A stretch of 64,000 nucleotides of DNA from Bremia lactucae (lineage: Eukaryota > Oomycota > Peronosporomycetes > Peronosporales > Peronosporaceae): NCBI RefSeq assembly GCF_004359215.1, contig NC_090627.1, positions 724,818 to 788,817 on the forward strand. Reading direction: 5' to 3'. Below, one piece after another: positions 53,141-63,894 of the stretch. The stretch's first letter is position 1. Every line of letters starts with the position of its first letter. The notes beneath the pieces are model-generated. The model was given only the letters and a program-made list of their open reading frames with translations, had not been told where the DNA came from and did no database searches. Both the position numbers and the translations under genes were made by a program.

Positions 53141-54241
53141 ACTTCAACAACGGCGAACGCTCGCCAGTATCGTCCATTTTGTCCTTCGCTTCGATTTCGT
53201 ATAGAGTAACGCGATATAATGAAGCAAACCCTTAGAGTAACCTATCCATCGTTCTAATGCTTGCATTGACGTGGCTACAATCCTATCTTGCTCAACTTCC
53301 TGTCCTACACACCACTTTAATTGAGTTTTAAATAGCTGCGAGGCATGCATTGAATCATCGCTGACTCATAGATATGCCGTGGCACCCTCTATTTGGGATG
53401 GGACAGAAATAACAAAAATTCACCTTTTATTAATGGGAGATCCACCAAGTCGACTTAGTTAAGGTACTAAACATTGCGCTCGATAAAAAGTGCTTGTTTT
53501 TGGCGCCACAGAATGATCATGCGTGTAGCTGAACCTCAAAAGTAACGCCACGTTTTGTTGCCAATGAACCTGCATCGATTGCGGCTGCAATGAAGTTCCT
53601 TTGAAACGCATGGCTTCACTATGGCAGCGACAAGCACAGTGCATAGATTTCGTGACTGTACTGATGCAACGTCCCGATGTTTGGCTGTGCCACGAAAGTT
53701 TTTTCGACCTGTCGGTGATTTGATTTTCTCATGAAATTCCTCCAGTTAAAATATTTTGTGCGTCAATCAGTTGACTCTTCATATTTTCCGAGTTGCTCTT
53801 TGTACGAATTGCTACTGAAATTTTAGTTAGCCTCACGCAGCCACTATAGTAAACCGACATACCGCATCTAATTATTGTGCGGTCTGTGTGACCCATTGTC
53901 TGCGGTGCGACAAGGGTGGAAGATGCTCGTTTCTCATGGAAAACTTTAGACATTTGCGAGACATTTCGGCCTTTCGATTGGTCAAAAACACACTAGATAT
54001 TGCAATCTAGCCACTTGAATTTCAGTAACTTTTCTCAAAAGTTCGATCTTTTTTAGGAAATATTCGCACTGGATTTCCAGTTCAGCGACATACGCAAAGG
54101 AGTTTTTCCGCTTGAGTCATGGCGAATTCGGCCATTTCGTGTTTACGAATTTGCTTGTCGTACGCTCTCATTGAGGACGCATGACGTCGGACTCCGCTCA
54201 CCTGTCACAATCCAATTCGCACCGCAAGTACCACTTGAAAC
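53141..54241. other. Intergenic region between the two Cys/His paralogs
   Basis: No gene or retroelement recognised. It contains the promoter region of the second paralog. Confidence 0.45.
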
Positions 54242-54880
54242 ATGACGGACAAGTGCCCAGAAGACCTTTCCTTCCACACGGAGCAGCTTGACAGCGACAG
54301 CGACGTCAATTCATCATTAACAGCCGTTTCCGAAGAAATGCGCTGCCAGTATTCCAGCAAGCGCTGCGAGAACGAGCGCACTCACAAAAAGAGTGGCGGT
54401 TTGCATAAATTCTGCGCCATGCACCGTGAAAAGGCGAATCGAAACCAAATGCGTTTGGATCAACGGCGTCGTGTTGTGAAGCAGCAACAAAAGGATATGC
54501 ATCGACAGCAACAGGCACGGCAAATGCAGACACTCTTGCGCTATTCGCCTTCTGCAATGGCCGCTGGACAGAACTTTTGCTTTAATCGGACGCAGCGAAG
54601 CCCCGTGGGCTTTATGCGGTCGTCGGCAAATGGGAGACCCATCTCGCCTTCCAATATGATGATTAACATGAAGGCAATGCATATCCAAAAGGGCATGTCG
54701 ACCGGGTATCAGTCACCGCAGCTAAAGTTATCACCAGAGCTTCCGTTGTTTGATCAGCACGATTTAGATATTCTCGAGGCGTTGCTTTTTAGCAGTGACG
54801 AAGAACAACAAGATGCTGCGCCTGCGAAGCATTGTAATACCTCACAACTCTTTTGCGCGCCTCCAATTGTGAACGTTTGA
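54242..54880 (+). CDS. Small Cys/His basic protein with acidic tail, paralog 2
   Basis: Intact 212-codon ORF. The motif is C35-X6-C42-X15-C58-X2-H61 (CQYSSKRC; GLHKFCAMHR), then a basic Gln/Arg stretch (KANRNQMRLDQRRRVVKQQQ), a middle rich in Met, Ser and Asn, and an acidic-hydrophobic end (LFDQHDLDILEALLFSSDEE). Compared with the neighbour at 52646, the zinc-like motif and basic segment are strongly similar, the tail is similar in pattern, and the middle is longer. A tandem duplication of an older gene is likely. No intron needed. Confidence 0.85.
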   Translation: MTDKCPEDLSFHTEQLDSDSDVNSSLTAVSEEMRCQYSSKRCENERTHKKSGGLHKFCAMHREKANRNQMRLDQRRRVVKQQQKDMHRQQQARQMQTLLRYSPSAMAAGQNFCFNRTQRSPVGFMRSSANGRPISPSNMMINMKAMHIQKGMSTGYQSPQLKLSPELPLFDQHDLDILEALLFSSDEEQQDAAPAKHCNTSQLFCAPPIVNV

Positions 54881-55325
54881 AGGCGCGGCGCCGTTGCGGC
54901 TCATCTCAAAGACTCGGATTCGAACGGCGGAGATAGTTAATTATTGACAGTGATCACAGAAGCAAAGGTTTTTTAGAAAGCACGGTCGTCGTACGTCGAC
55001 CATTGTGTGTAAACGGGCGCGTGGTGTATGAGTAAGTTCGCCAAAAGCATTAATTTATCTGATAGTACGTAGCGCTACAGGCTGCAGACCCCAGCGGAAG
55101 GTCCTAATATCCCATAATATCATGTAAACACTTATTCAGTCGCGTGTCCTGGCAATGTAGCCATCGTAGCTTGTAATACCGTGCAATTCGTCTTTATCAT
55201 GTCGCTTGGCCCAATCAGCTGCTGCCGGCCGTTTGTAAAATGTCGCTTAATTATGAGTTGCTCGAATAATTTAAGTTGCAGCGAGACATTTGAGTTGCTC
55301 ATTACGAATTGGGACACGTCACCTC
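54881..55325. other. Intergenic region
   Basis: Upstream region of the glucosidase II beta gene. The large ORF continues upstream to 55181, but that part is probably not coding because a better start with a signal peptide lies at 55326 in another frame. Confidence 0.45.
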
Positions 55326-56971
55326 ATGTCGATCCAACGGCTCGGATCGTTGCTGACGCTATTCTTGACGTGCGCATGCGCGTCCGATTGGCTCGGGATT
55401 TCCCCCGAATTGCAGCAGAAACTCACTTCCGTATCGAGTGTACGCCGTGCATCCCCTTGAAAACCTTTACATCGCAACTGATCCTGCCTTTAATATTGTC
55501 ATTGCTACAGTTTGTCTGCGATCATGGACACCAACGCTTAGACTTTTCTCGCTTAAATGACAATTACTGCGACTGTGCGGATGGGAGTGATGAACCAGGC
55601 ACGTCGGCGTGCTCACACACACCCGCTGTCTTCCACTGTGTGAACGCGGGCTTCTTTTCAGTAGACATCCCGACGTCCCAGGTGAATGACGGCATTTGTG
55701 ACTGCTGCGATGGATCTGATGAGTACGCAAACGTGGCATCTTGTGCCTCGGCGTGCGTTTTAAAAATGGAAGCGTTCAAGGCTGATAAGAAAGGCGAAAT
55801 CGAGCAGCTCGAGGCAGGACTGAAGGATCGTGTTGCTCTTGTGGCCGAGTCTCAGAGACTGTGGAACGAAGAGCTCGAGAAGACGCAACAGCTGGAGACA
55901 TTGATCGCGTCATTGAAAATGGCGCTGGAGGACATGGAAACGAAGAAGACAGAAGACGAGAGATTGGAAAAAGAGGAGAAAGACAAGCGTGTTGCAGCTC
56001 GTAAGAATGACATCTACTCTCAATTAGGTCTTTTGGATCTGACGAAGGAGCAGCTATTGTCGATTATTTTGGAGATTGGACGCCATGGCGTTTCAACAAA
56101 GGACGATTTATTGTCAATAATTCGGAAAGAGCGCGAAGCAGCGCAGGAAGAAGAAGTGCCAACAACTGTTTTTGAAGAAAAGGTTGAGGCGTTCCGCGAG
56201 CGCGATGAAACGCGGCAGATAGAGACGCGCCGTATTGAAACGTTGATGGAAGAGCGCGAGAAAGCGAAAACAGCTGCGAAAGCAACAGATGAAGAAACAT
56301 CTGTTTCTGCGGAAGTGGGAGGTGATACCGACGACGAATCAGTCAACGATGAAAATGAATTGATTTTGCCAGAGGTGGAGTCCCACCCTGTCGATTTGCT
56401 ATACCAAGATCTGGAAGCTAGCGAACGCTTTGAGTGGGTGCGTGCGGTGCTTGCTCGGACTGAACACGGGAAAGCAACGGCAAAATTGAGGGAAGAAGAG
56501 TCCAAATTAAGTGCAATTGAAAAAGTTGTCGAGAAGAATTATGGCGTGGATCAGGTGTTTTTTGCTCTGCGTGACAAATGCGTGGAAAATAAAGCGGGGC
56601 AATACAAATACAAGATTTGCTTTTATGGAAGAGCTACGCAAGATAGTATTCAATTGGGCTCGATGCAAGACATTGTAGCCATTGAAGAGGCTGAGGGTGA
56701 CGACAATATTGCGGCGAGTGTTCAAGAAATTTTATTCGTAGACGGTCAAGCGTGTTGGAATGGCCCGAAGCGATCTTTGACGGTTAAGTTGCAATGCGGT
56801 CCGGAACCAATGGAGTTGTTTGAGATTGAAGAGCCTAGCACGTGCGTCTACGCTGCGAAGCTTCGCACGCCTGCAGTGTGCCGAACTGAAGATCGGGAAA
56901 AGATCATGACGTATGCTAATGCAGAAGTCGCGCCTCATCACATTGAAATCGAGGTCCTGCCGATTTTGTAA
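55326..56971 (+). CDS. Glucosidase II beta subunit (PRKCSH/MRH family), two exons
   Basis: Regulatory subunit of ER glucosidase II, which trims glucose from N-glycans during glycoprotein quality control. The mature part starts with two LDL-receptor-A-like Cys-rich repeats (NDNYCDCADGSDEPGTSAC; NDGICDCCDGSDEY), then a long charged coiled-coil and acidic middle, then a C-terminal MRH lectin domain (YKYKICFYGRATQ; WNGPKRSLTVKLQCGPEP; EPSTCVYAAKLRTPAVC) with the conserved Arg and Tyr. The ATG at 55326 gives a good signal peptide (MSIQRLGSLLTLFLTCACA) but is in another frame. An intron 55431-55510 (GTATCG...CTACAG, 80 bp, phase 0) joins it to the main frame, giving about 521 codons. The proposed intron itself could encode a plausible lead-in (VHPLENLYIATDPAF), so the exact junction is uncertain. 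There is no C-terminal HDEL-type signal. Confidence 0.88.
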
Positions 56972-57129
56972 AAAGTGGATTTAATGCCCCTTGACATGGC
57001 AATAAAACACGCATTTGGGTCTTAAGTTATGTTCTTAATTGCTTTTTAATAATGCGGTGGATTTTTAAAAATCACAATGGAAAATGTCCTGAAAAGTCGT
57101 TCTCTATTGTCCGTGCGTTTCAAAAGTTT

Positions 57130-58119
57130 TTAAAAATACGTTTGCGTGCCATTGCTGCTGCCATTATTGCGAAAGGATGCATACTGTGGATGCAAGTTCG
57201 CAAACCACGGGTGCGCCATCGCGGCACGGGCAGAGATGCGATTGCTAGGGTCGTACATTAAAAGACGCTGATCGTTGCAGCATGAGTATACGATATTCAA
57301 GATCAGCGTGCAGCAAATGAAACGTACCGAGAGCAAGTCCACACCCACGCGATCCAATTGTGGCACAACTTTCGATAGCAACTGCGGACGCCATTGTGGA
57401 AACGAAGTCTTGTAGTCTGGCAACGTTGACACACCTGGCCATTGGGTCTCATTTGGTGTACCAAGAACCCGAAAAATGCGAAAAAGTTCGTCTATTTCCG
57501 AATCACCAGGAAAAAGTGGCTGTTTATTGACCATTTCGGCAAAAATGCAGCCAATCGACCACGAGTCGACGGGGGTGGAGTAATGCTTGGCTCCTAGTAG
57601 GACCTCAGGCGCTCTGTACCACAGAGTCACGACCTCATGGGTATAGCGTCTCAATGGCACGCCATACTCGCGTGCGAGTCCAAAATCTCCGAGCTTTAGG
57701 TTCCCGTACTGGTCAATTAGGAGATTCTGCGGCTTGAGATCCCGATGCAGTACGCGATTTGCGTGGCAATAGGCAATACCTGCGAGGAGCTGGTACAAAT
57801 AACTTTTAACTTGAAATACTTCCATTCGAGCCGGGAGCTTTTCTAGGCACCGCTTAAGGTCCTGCTCCACAAATTCAAAGACGAGATAGAGTTTGTTTTT
57901 CTGATATACAGCATCGTACAGATACACAACGTTCGGGTGTGAGGATAGCTCTTTCAGGAGCGAGATCTCACGCATGGCAGTCGATGGAATACCGTCTTCA
58001 TCTGATTCCAATCGAATTTTCTTGAGTGCCACGATGCGGCCCGTGGTCAGATTTCGCGCCTTGTATACGATACCATACGTGCCCTCGCCGACCTTTTCCA
58101 CCTTCTGATAGTTCTCCAT
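57130..58119 (-). CDS. Cyclin-dependent kinase, PSTAMRE type (two exons)
   Basis: CDK1/2-like serine/threonine kinase controlling the cell cycle with a cyclin partner. The Gly loop is GEGTYG (residues 11-16), the ATP-binding Lys is K33, and the cyclin-binding helix reads PSTAMRE (45-51), where most CDK1/2 have Ile at the fifth place. Catalytic loop [11 protein letters not shown] as GDFGLA, activation loop [18 protein letters not shown] with the regulatory Thr, and inhibitory Thr14/Tyr15 are all present. A 60-bp intron at 57327-57268 (donor GTACGT, acceptor ATCAG) splits [17 protein letters not shown]; its length is a multiple of three and it has no stop, so unspliced RNA would add 20 residues. 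Spliced product about 309 aa. Converges with the glucosidase II beta gene, 158 bp apart. Confidence 0.95.
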   Translation of the reverse strand: MENYQKVEKVGEGTYGIVYKARNLTTGRIVALKKIRLESDEDGIPSTAMREISLLKELSSHPNVVYLYDAVYQKNKLYLVFEFVEQDLKRCLEKLPARMEVFQVKSYLYQLLAGIAYCHANRVLHRDLKPQNLLIDQYGNLKLGDFGLAREYGVPLRRYTHEVVTLWYRAPEVLLGAKHYSTPVDSWSIGCIFAEMVNKQPLFPGDSEIDELFRIFRVLGTPNETQWPGVSTLPDYKTSFPQWRPQLLSKVVPQLDRVGVDLLSVRFICCTLILNIVYSCCNDQRLLMYDPSNRISARAAMAHPWFANLHPQYASFRNNGSSNGTQTYF

Positions 58120-59187
58120 TTAGTAGGACGTAGTCAAAAGCAAATAAATGCTGGACCGCGACGCGAGGCAATCGCGTTGCGATGACACAAGCAGCACGGA
58201 ACGATGAATGATGCCCGGAGAAGCTAGAGATGTGAGGAAGCTGTGGACTATAAACTAGTATTTTATTGCTTTAAAGCTTTAAGATTCATGATTTTGTGTG
58301 TTTTAAAGGTAATAATCAATTTAAATCTGTAATTCGACGAGTGATATCCGTTGCCCCCCAAGCCAAAGCCTGATGGTCTCGGGTCATGTTTGTTGTGTCA
58401 TTTGCTGTTGTGACATTGTAGGCCTGTAATAGGCTATTGATCGTCCATCTGGGATTCATCCGGGCACTGTTTCATGTGCTGCAGGCCGATTTGTTGTTGC
58501 CCCGCTGTTTGCATTTTAAGGGAAATTAAATGCGGGGTCATTTATGTTGGCAATTAGTCCGCACTTGATGCAAGGGATACCATCCATGGCGATGGCTTGA
58601 TAGCAACTAGAGCCGAAGATGCGTCAAAGTCAAAGACGCTTGCTACGAGAGCAATAACAGGAAGTTGCTGCTGAAAGGGGCAAGAAAAGGGCAAAACGAT
58701 CGCTTTTCGCAGGCCTGAAGTGGACGACTACATATGACGTCATCAAAGGACTTTATAATGTGCTTTTCTCAAAGTCCAGGTCATGAAAATCTGGTGAGTT
58801 GATGGGATCGAATTACAAGTCAAGCGGAAATGGCGACTTACAAAAAGCCACACTGAATAGAATACAACCGGTTGTTCACATGTATAAAGTGCCCGTGAGC
58901 ACAACAACGCCAGTACCTTCCACGTCTACCAGCTCAGGCAAGCGGTACGTAGCGGTCCTATTCTTCGACACATCGTGGCCTATGGGATTTAGCATATTAC
59001 TCGCGAATTAAGAATCTCGGTGTGCTTTATCGCGTGCAACATTGTCTCGATCTGATTACAAGCAACATAAATTTAACCTCTTCTCGTCAAAAGGGATGTG
59101 GATCACTTTACTATATAATCGAAAGTGGTGTTTATCACTTCACTAAAATAGCAAAATAAAGAAGAGCTTTAAGTCCACAAAAAAACA
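58120..59187. other. Intergenic region between CDK and bL17 genes
   Basis: Divergent promoter region of about 1.07 kb. No retroelement recognised. The 70-codon ORF at 58799-59011 has no recognisable feature. Confidence 0.5.
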
Positions 59188-59842
59188 ATGAAGCATCGTG
59201 TGGCATTTCGCAAGCTTAATCGCACGTCGGCACATCGCCAGGCGATGCTGCGGTGCGTTTCTTGCATTACATGAAATTGCACAAAACATATCTTTCTCGT
59301 ACTTACTAATGCTTGCCTGATCGCAATTCAAATGCAGCACCATGGTGACCCAGCTCATTGAACACGAGCGTCTTCGCACGACGCTCCCTAAGGCCAAGGA
59401 GCTCCGTCGAACTGCTGAAAAGGTTGTCACAATGGCAAAGCAGGGTGACATTCCGGCCCGGAAGCGCGCTCAAGGTATCGTGCGAACGCCCGAGGCCATG
59501 ACCAAGCTCTTTGATGTGGTGGGACCTCGCTATGCGTGCGTGTGCAGTTGCATTTCCAAAGCGTGTCCAAAAGAGTCACGCAGCTTAAAACTTGTCATTT
59601 CTGATTTGTAAGGTTACGTGAGGGCGGGTATACGCGTATCCTCAAGGCCGACTTTCGCAAAGGAGACGGCGCTGAGATGGCGATTATTGAATACATTGAC
59701 CGGTACAGTACGTTCCCTTGAAATCTTGAGCCTAGTTACTAACATAGATTTCTGCAGGCCTGGCGAGATGCGCAAGACGAAACCAATAATCGGCATCGAT
59801 GCCGCTCGGGCCGTTTTTGAAGCTCAGACTGAGACTCTGTAA
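59188..59842 (+). CDS. Ribosomal protein bL17, mitochondrial type (four exons)
   Basis: Bacterial-type large-subunit ribosomal protein L17, expected in the mitochondrial ribosome. Exons 59188-59252, 59338-59535, 59613-59702 and 59758-59842 join in phase to 145 codons. The introns are 85, 77 and 55 bp, with donors GTGCGT, GTGCGT and GTACAG and acceptors TGCAG, GTAAG and TGCAG; TACTAAT and TACTAAC branch-like motifs precede the first and third acceptors. Motifs: [20 protein letters not shown] (start), [55 protein letters not shown]. There is no obvious presequence before the conserved start, which is common for this protein. Converges with the Mis18-like gene. Confidence 0.93.
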
Positions 59843-59916
59843 TAAAGTGAATGCGACCATACTGACATGAAGCCGTCGAGCTATTTTAATGGACAAGAGT
59901 TGGTATCTTTGTATCG

Positions 59917-60756
59917 TTATATCTTAAATTTTCGATTATGCGGCCGTATCGTCGATTTCTGCCCTCGCTCGTGTTCAGGATGTTGGGGATTTGGTTCACA
60001 TTCTGGCGCTATTTTTTCAAGATGAGCTAATCGATTATCTACTGCGACCATTAACCCCTTGACCTTTTCCATTTCCTCTCGCAATTGTAACACTTCACTT
60101 TGATCTGCCGCTAACTTCTGCATCGTTGTATGACACAATGCTGCTGCTTGTTTCATATGCTCATCTTCTCCACCTCCGCCTTTTTGCATGGGGTCTCCAA
60201 GGGTGTAGCTTGTTATTGCCTCGGTTGAAAAACTAAATAGGTCTCGGATCCCGTCTAGGGCCACGGGTGTCGTTAGATATTGGCGCCCGAGAATAGCTTG
60301 ACAATTACGACATAGCAGCTCATAATAGGAGCTGCCGGCATCGAAACCCGTGTTAGCAGTCTGTACTTCAGGCGCTAGCGTCACATTTGTCACGTGACTC
60401 AACGTGATTAGCCAGAGTTGCTCTGTAGAGCACAAAAAGGCGTAGGAATCCCCGAATATTGAGCGACAAGTGCTGCATTGGAAGACAACAAGTGGCATGG
60501 CTCCTACTTCCCCATCATCGGTGTCTTGGCTGGGCACTTCTCGCAATTCCTCTTCAAAAACCTCCTCCTCTTCTACCTCTTCAGATTCGGGGTTCGTCAC
60601 TTCATGACTTCGGTGTTTGCTGTAATCTCTAACACTTATTGATGTGTGCGGAACCGTTTGGGGTGTCACAAGCTCTCTCGTTCTCCTATAGGGCGAAGAG
60701 TGGGTCGTGCCAATGCCCTCTGCGATCCCAGTATAGGATCGTTTACGAGAGTTCAT
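59917..60756 (-). CDS. Mis18-like centromere protein
   Basis: Intact ORF of about 279 codons from an ATG at 60756. After a basic, Ser-rich N-terminus and an acidic run (SEEVEEEEVFEEELREV), a Mis18/Yippee-type zinc domain follows: FQCSTCRSIFGDSYAFL (first CXXC), then YYELLCRNCQAILGRQYL (second CXXC) and RDLFSFSTEAITSYTLGD, which matches the end of the family domain. A C-terminal coiled coil (SEVLQLREEMEKVKGLMVAV) fits the oligomerising helix of Mis18 proteins. In animals and fission yeast, Mis18 helps load the centromeric histone CENP-A after mitosis. Assignment is by motif and order; Yippee-like proteins are the alternative but lack the long coiled-coil tail. Confidence 0.82.
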   Translation of the reverse strand: MNSRKRSYTGIAEGIGTTHSSPYRRTRELVTPQTVPHTSISVRDYSKHRSHEVTNPESEEVEEEEVFEEELREVPSQDTDDGEVGAMPLVVFQCSTCRSIFGDSYAFLCSTEQLWLITLSHVTNVTLAPEVQTANTGFDAGSSYYELLCRNCQAILGRQYLTTPVALDGIRDLFSFSTEAITSYTLGDPMQKGGGGEDEHMKQAAALCHTTMQKLAADQSEVLQLREEMEKVKGLMVAVDNRLAHLEKIAPECEPNPQHPEHERGQKSTIRPHNRKFKI

Positions 60757-61089
60757 CACCGTTAAGGAGTGATATGGCGCGAATAATTATGATTCGTAAA
60801 ATTATGTACGGAAAACGCCGACTATTGGATGAAATTCGTGATGGCCGGAAAGTTTTTTTTAACCTATGGTGCCAGGCTCTTTTAAGCATTTATCCACATA
60901 AAAGTCCCAAAAATCACATTAAACATCAATTTTGTTCTTTGTACTTTTTCAAAAAAATCAAAGGTTGGCAATTAAACGACCACTTAACGCTCCTTCATCT
61001 TTCGCAGCATAGCAACCTTTTAGCCACAACGCTCTCGCTTCTCAGCCTCAATTACATCATCTCTGTGACCGCCACTATAGGCCATCGCA
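60757..61089. other. Intergenic region
   Basis: Holds the upstream region of the Mis18-like gene and the downstream region of the SOD gene. A plus-strand ORF overlaps it (60639-61253), but it runs over both neighbouring genes and has no recognisable motif. Confidence 0.5.
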
Positions 61090-61731
61090 TTAAATGTTCA
61101 CAGGCTTTCCTTTCGAAGCAAAATCGTCGTAGTATTCGACAACCTTGTCCCAATTGGCCACGTTCCAGAACGCCGAAATGTACTCGGGGCGGCGATTCTG
61201 GTATTTCAGATAGTAGGCATGTTCCCACACGTCGAGCCCAAGGATTGGAATGAGGGGCTGGTCCACATTCGGCATCAGTGGATTGTCTTGATTAATTGTG
61301 GACGTGATCGCTAGCTTTCCATCGGCCTTTACACCTAGCCAGGCCCAGCCAGATCCAAAGCGGGACGACGCCGCCGCGTTGAATTCCTGCTTCATCTGGT
61401 CAAGTGAGCCAAAATCTTCGTCAATGCGGGACTTGAGGGCGCCGTGCGGTGCCGTGTTCGTCGATCCCGGCGACGTCATCCACGTCCAGAACAGCGAGTG
61501 GTTGTAGTGTCCGCCACCGTTGTTTCGCACAGGCGCCTCGGTCGCGGCCTGCACGACCTCCAAGATCGACTTGCCTTGCAGTGCCGAGCCTTTGTCCGAC
61601 GCAATGTAGTTGTTAATGTTGTTCACATAAGCCTGGTGGTGTTTCGTGTGGTGGATGTTCATGGTCGCGGTGTCCACGAACGGCTCCAAGGCATTGTAGT
61701 CGTAAGGAATCTTTGGCAACTCGAATGGCAT
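61090..61731 (-). CDS. Superoxide dismutase, Fe/Mn family, manganese-type signature
   Basis: Intact 213-codon ORF. Converts superoxide to oxygen and hydrogen peroxide. The N-terminus [18 protein letters not shown] and the helix [19 protein letters not shown] are typical. Metal ligands are H27, H78 ([10 protein letters not shown]), and about D167 and H171 ([13 protein letters not shown]). The Gly-Gly before the second ligand and the Gln in TINQDNP point to Mn rather than Fe. There is no N-terminal extension, so the product would be cytosolic unless a start was missed. Starts 226 bp from the oppositely oriented FHA gene. Confidence 0.95.
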   Translation of the reverse strand: MPFELPKIPYDYNALEPFVDTATMNIHHTKHHQAYVNNINNYIASDKGSALQGKSILEVVQAATEAPVRNNGGGHYNHSLFWTWMTSPGSTNTAPHGALKSRIDEDFGSLDQMKQEFNAAASSRFGSGWAWLGVKADGKLAITSTINQDNPLMPNVDQPLIPILGLDVWEHAYYLKYQNRRPEYISAFWNVANWDKVVEYYDDFASKGKPVNI

Positions 61732-61957
61732 CTTTCTCGGCGAATATGGGGGGAATTCAATAAATGAGAAAAATACGAGTTCGATTTCGTGTGTTTTCTA
61801 CCAATTGGATTGATTAAATGGATTCTAGTAATGGTTTATAAACCTTGCATCACATTTCTATAATACTTTTATTTCTTAAAACGTCGATTGATAACGAAAT
61901 ACGTCTTTTCGCTAGCCGACATCGACACGCCGATTCCTCTCTGCGCAATTCTCTCGA

Positions 61958-63894
61958 ATGCCTAGCACTTCCACGTGTAAGACCGTGCTGCGGGTGGGTC
62001 GACCACCGGACAATTATAATCCGCCACAGCACAAAGAAGACGGTTATTTTCTTCCGTCAGCCAATGGAATAGTGCTCGGCACCGGATGGCAGGCGACGTA
62101 TAAGCTTCAGCGCAGCTCGAAAGCCGATGAAGCCCACGGAACTCTCGAACGCACGTCCAAACGAGGTATTTGGGTCTATAGTGACCACAGTAACCATGGT
62201 ACACTCGTAAATAACAAGGTCAAGGTCCATCATGACGCCGTAGTGGTGCATCATGGCGATCAACTCCAATTGGGTCAAATGAAAATCTTTTTGTGTCTCG
62301 AAATGGGTACATTTTTAACACCTTTAGAAGCTCAAAAAGTCGATGTTATCGACCACGTAGGGCCTGTAAAAGAGATTCACCAGACAATAGAAGAACCTAC
62401 AAGACTAGCCCAGCGGCGGGCCTCGACGCCGTCAAGTCCCGCGGCGTTGATGTCAAAAGACCAGCAGAAAAAACAGCGACTTCCACCTATTGATACAATG
62501 AACCTTAATCAAGTTGTGCACAAAGGTTCTGTGGCAACGCATTCGATAGTAGCTCCTTTTGCAAATACCGCAGTTCCCATTACGAGCCCGAAATGGGCAC
62601 TTGATCGCCCCCAGTTGCAACGTTTTGGTCACGAAATTGAAAATGTAGTGGCAGAAGCTAAAGGTTCTTGTTCTTTACCGCCTTTGGAATACTCGAACTC
62701 TCCAATGGTATCTCCTTCGTCGATAAAGACACGAATACGGCATGATTCGTTTCAAGAATCACCTCAAAGCGCCTTTACCCATATTCCTGCTCCCATAAAG
62801 ACGCCACCGGGACGCTTAACAGCACGGCGAGATGATCTTCGGATTCAAGTATCGAAAAAAATGGCCGCAGCAGCTCCCAGGGTGTCACGAAACACCATAA
62901 TACCAACGGTAGTGCATTTACCGCTTACCCCGGCGTCGCCCATTGCGTTAAGAGACATTCGAAACCAACAAGAGTCGTTAAAGACGATTTTACAGCATAA
63001 ACACGACGAAGAAAAGGTTTTGAAACAGCAACAGGAAGAATGGATGCGTACAAACACTTTTCATCCCAATGACCACTGTCGCCACGTTTCGGATTCTTTA
63101 AAAGCGCTGCCATTGAATTTGAAAGACCAAGGACTTGGCGATACAAAGGATGAAGCATGGGTTCTTAAAGCACCAGTACTATTACGAACGATTTCACTTG
63201 GAGGAGCGGAGCCATCAATAATGACACCGACGTTTACGGCACGCAATGACAACACCACGGATCGATTGCAGCATAACAAGTTGAAAAATCGACGAAAAAC
63301 CACGCCTCTTGTTTTGAATTTGGATCAATTACGTCAATTGGAGCGAGAAACGATGTGTGTTGAGAATAAACTAAAAGTTTATAGCTCGACGGAAAGCATT
63401 GCGTCGACAGCAAGTACAGTCATTACTTGTCATCGCCGCATCACGAGCTCGGTACGTTTTACAGTTGCTACGCAAAGATACGTGCGTGTATTCAATGTCG
63501 TTTGTGTGCCACGTTCCTGCAGGTTTCGTCAGAGTCAGCGCGTTCCGTCGATCTTTGTGATTTTGTAGGATACGAAGACGATCCGGAAGACATGACGACC
63601 TCGTATCGAATGGCTGATTTTGAAGACTCGGACGAGCTCGTGGGTCATGCTCGTGAGCAACAGACGTCAGCGTTTAAAAGCACGTGTCTTCCTCGTGCGA
63701 GCTCATTGTATGGCTCACTATCGCCTTTGCTATCGAGCAATTCTTCCGACACACGTTTTGGTTCACCTCGTCGATGCCGATCAAAGACTTATACGGCGTC
63801 AAGATCGAGTAATATACACGATTTGATTGCAGAAGGCGACGCTTCATTGCGAAGCTCGCGGGTGTGGAATTTTAAAAAGGAGTATGTCAAGTAG
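61958..63894 (+). CDS. FHA-domain protein (two exons)
   Basis: Exon 1 runs 61958-63451, a 71-bp intron 63452-63522 (GTACGT ... CTGCAG, phase 0) follows, and exon 2 is 63523-63894, giving about 621 codons. Residues 8-115 form an FHA (forkhead-associated) fold: GIVLGTGWQATYKL, AHGTLERTSKRGIWVY, DHSNHGTLVNNK, VHHGDQLQLGQMKIF, with the SXXGTXVN and GDXXXLG patterns of phosphothreonine-binding modules. The rest is polar, low-complexity sequence with proline- and Ser-rich stretches and one helical part (LKTILQHKHDEEKVLKQQQE). No kinase or helicase domain is attached, so it is probably an adaptor. The specific pathway is unknown. Confidence 0.85.

Noticed and set aside
55181..55325. Upstream part of the 596-codon ORF as the N-terminus of glucosidase II beta
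   Set aside because: No signal peptide; a better start with a signal peptide lies at 55326 in another frame and joins by a phase-0 intron.
58799..59011. 70-codon ORF between CDK and bL17
   Set aside because: Short, no motif, no similarity to anything else in the window.
60639..61253. 204-codon plus-strand ORF
   Set aside because: It overlaps two well-supported genes on the other strand and has no recognisable motif.
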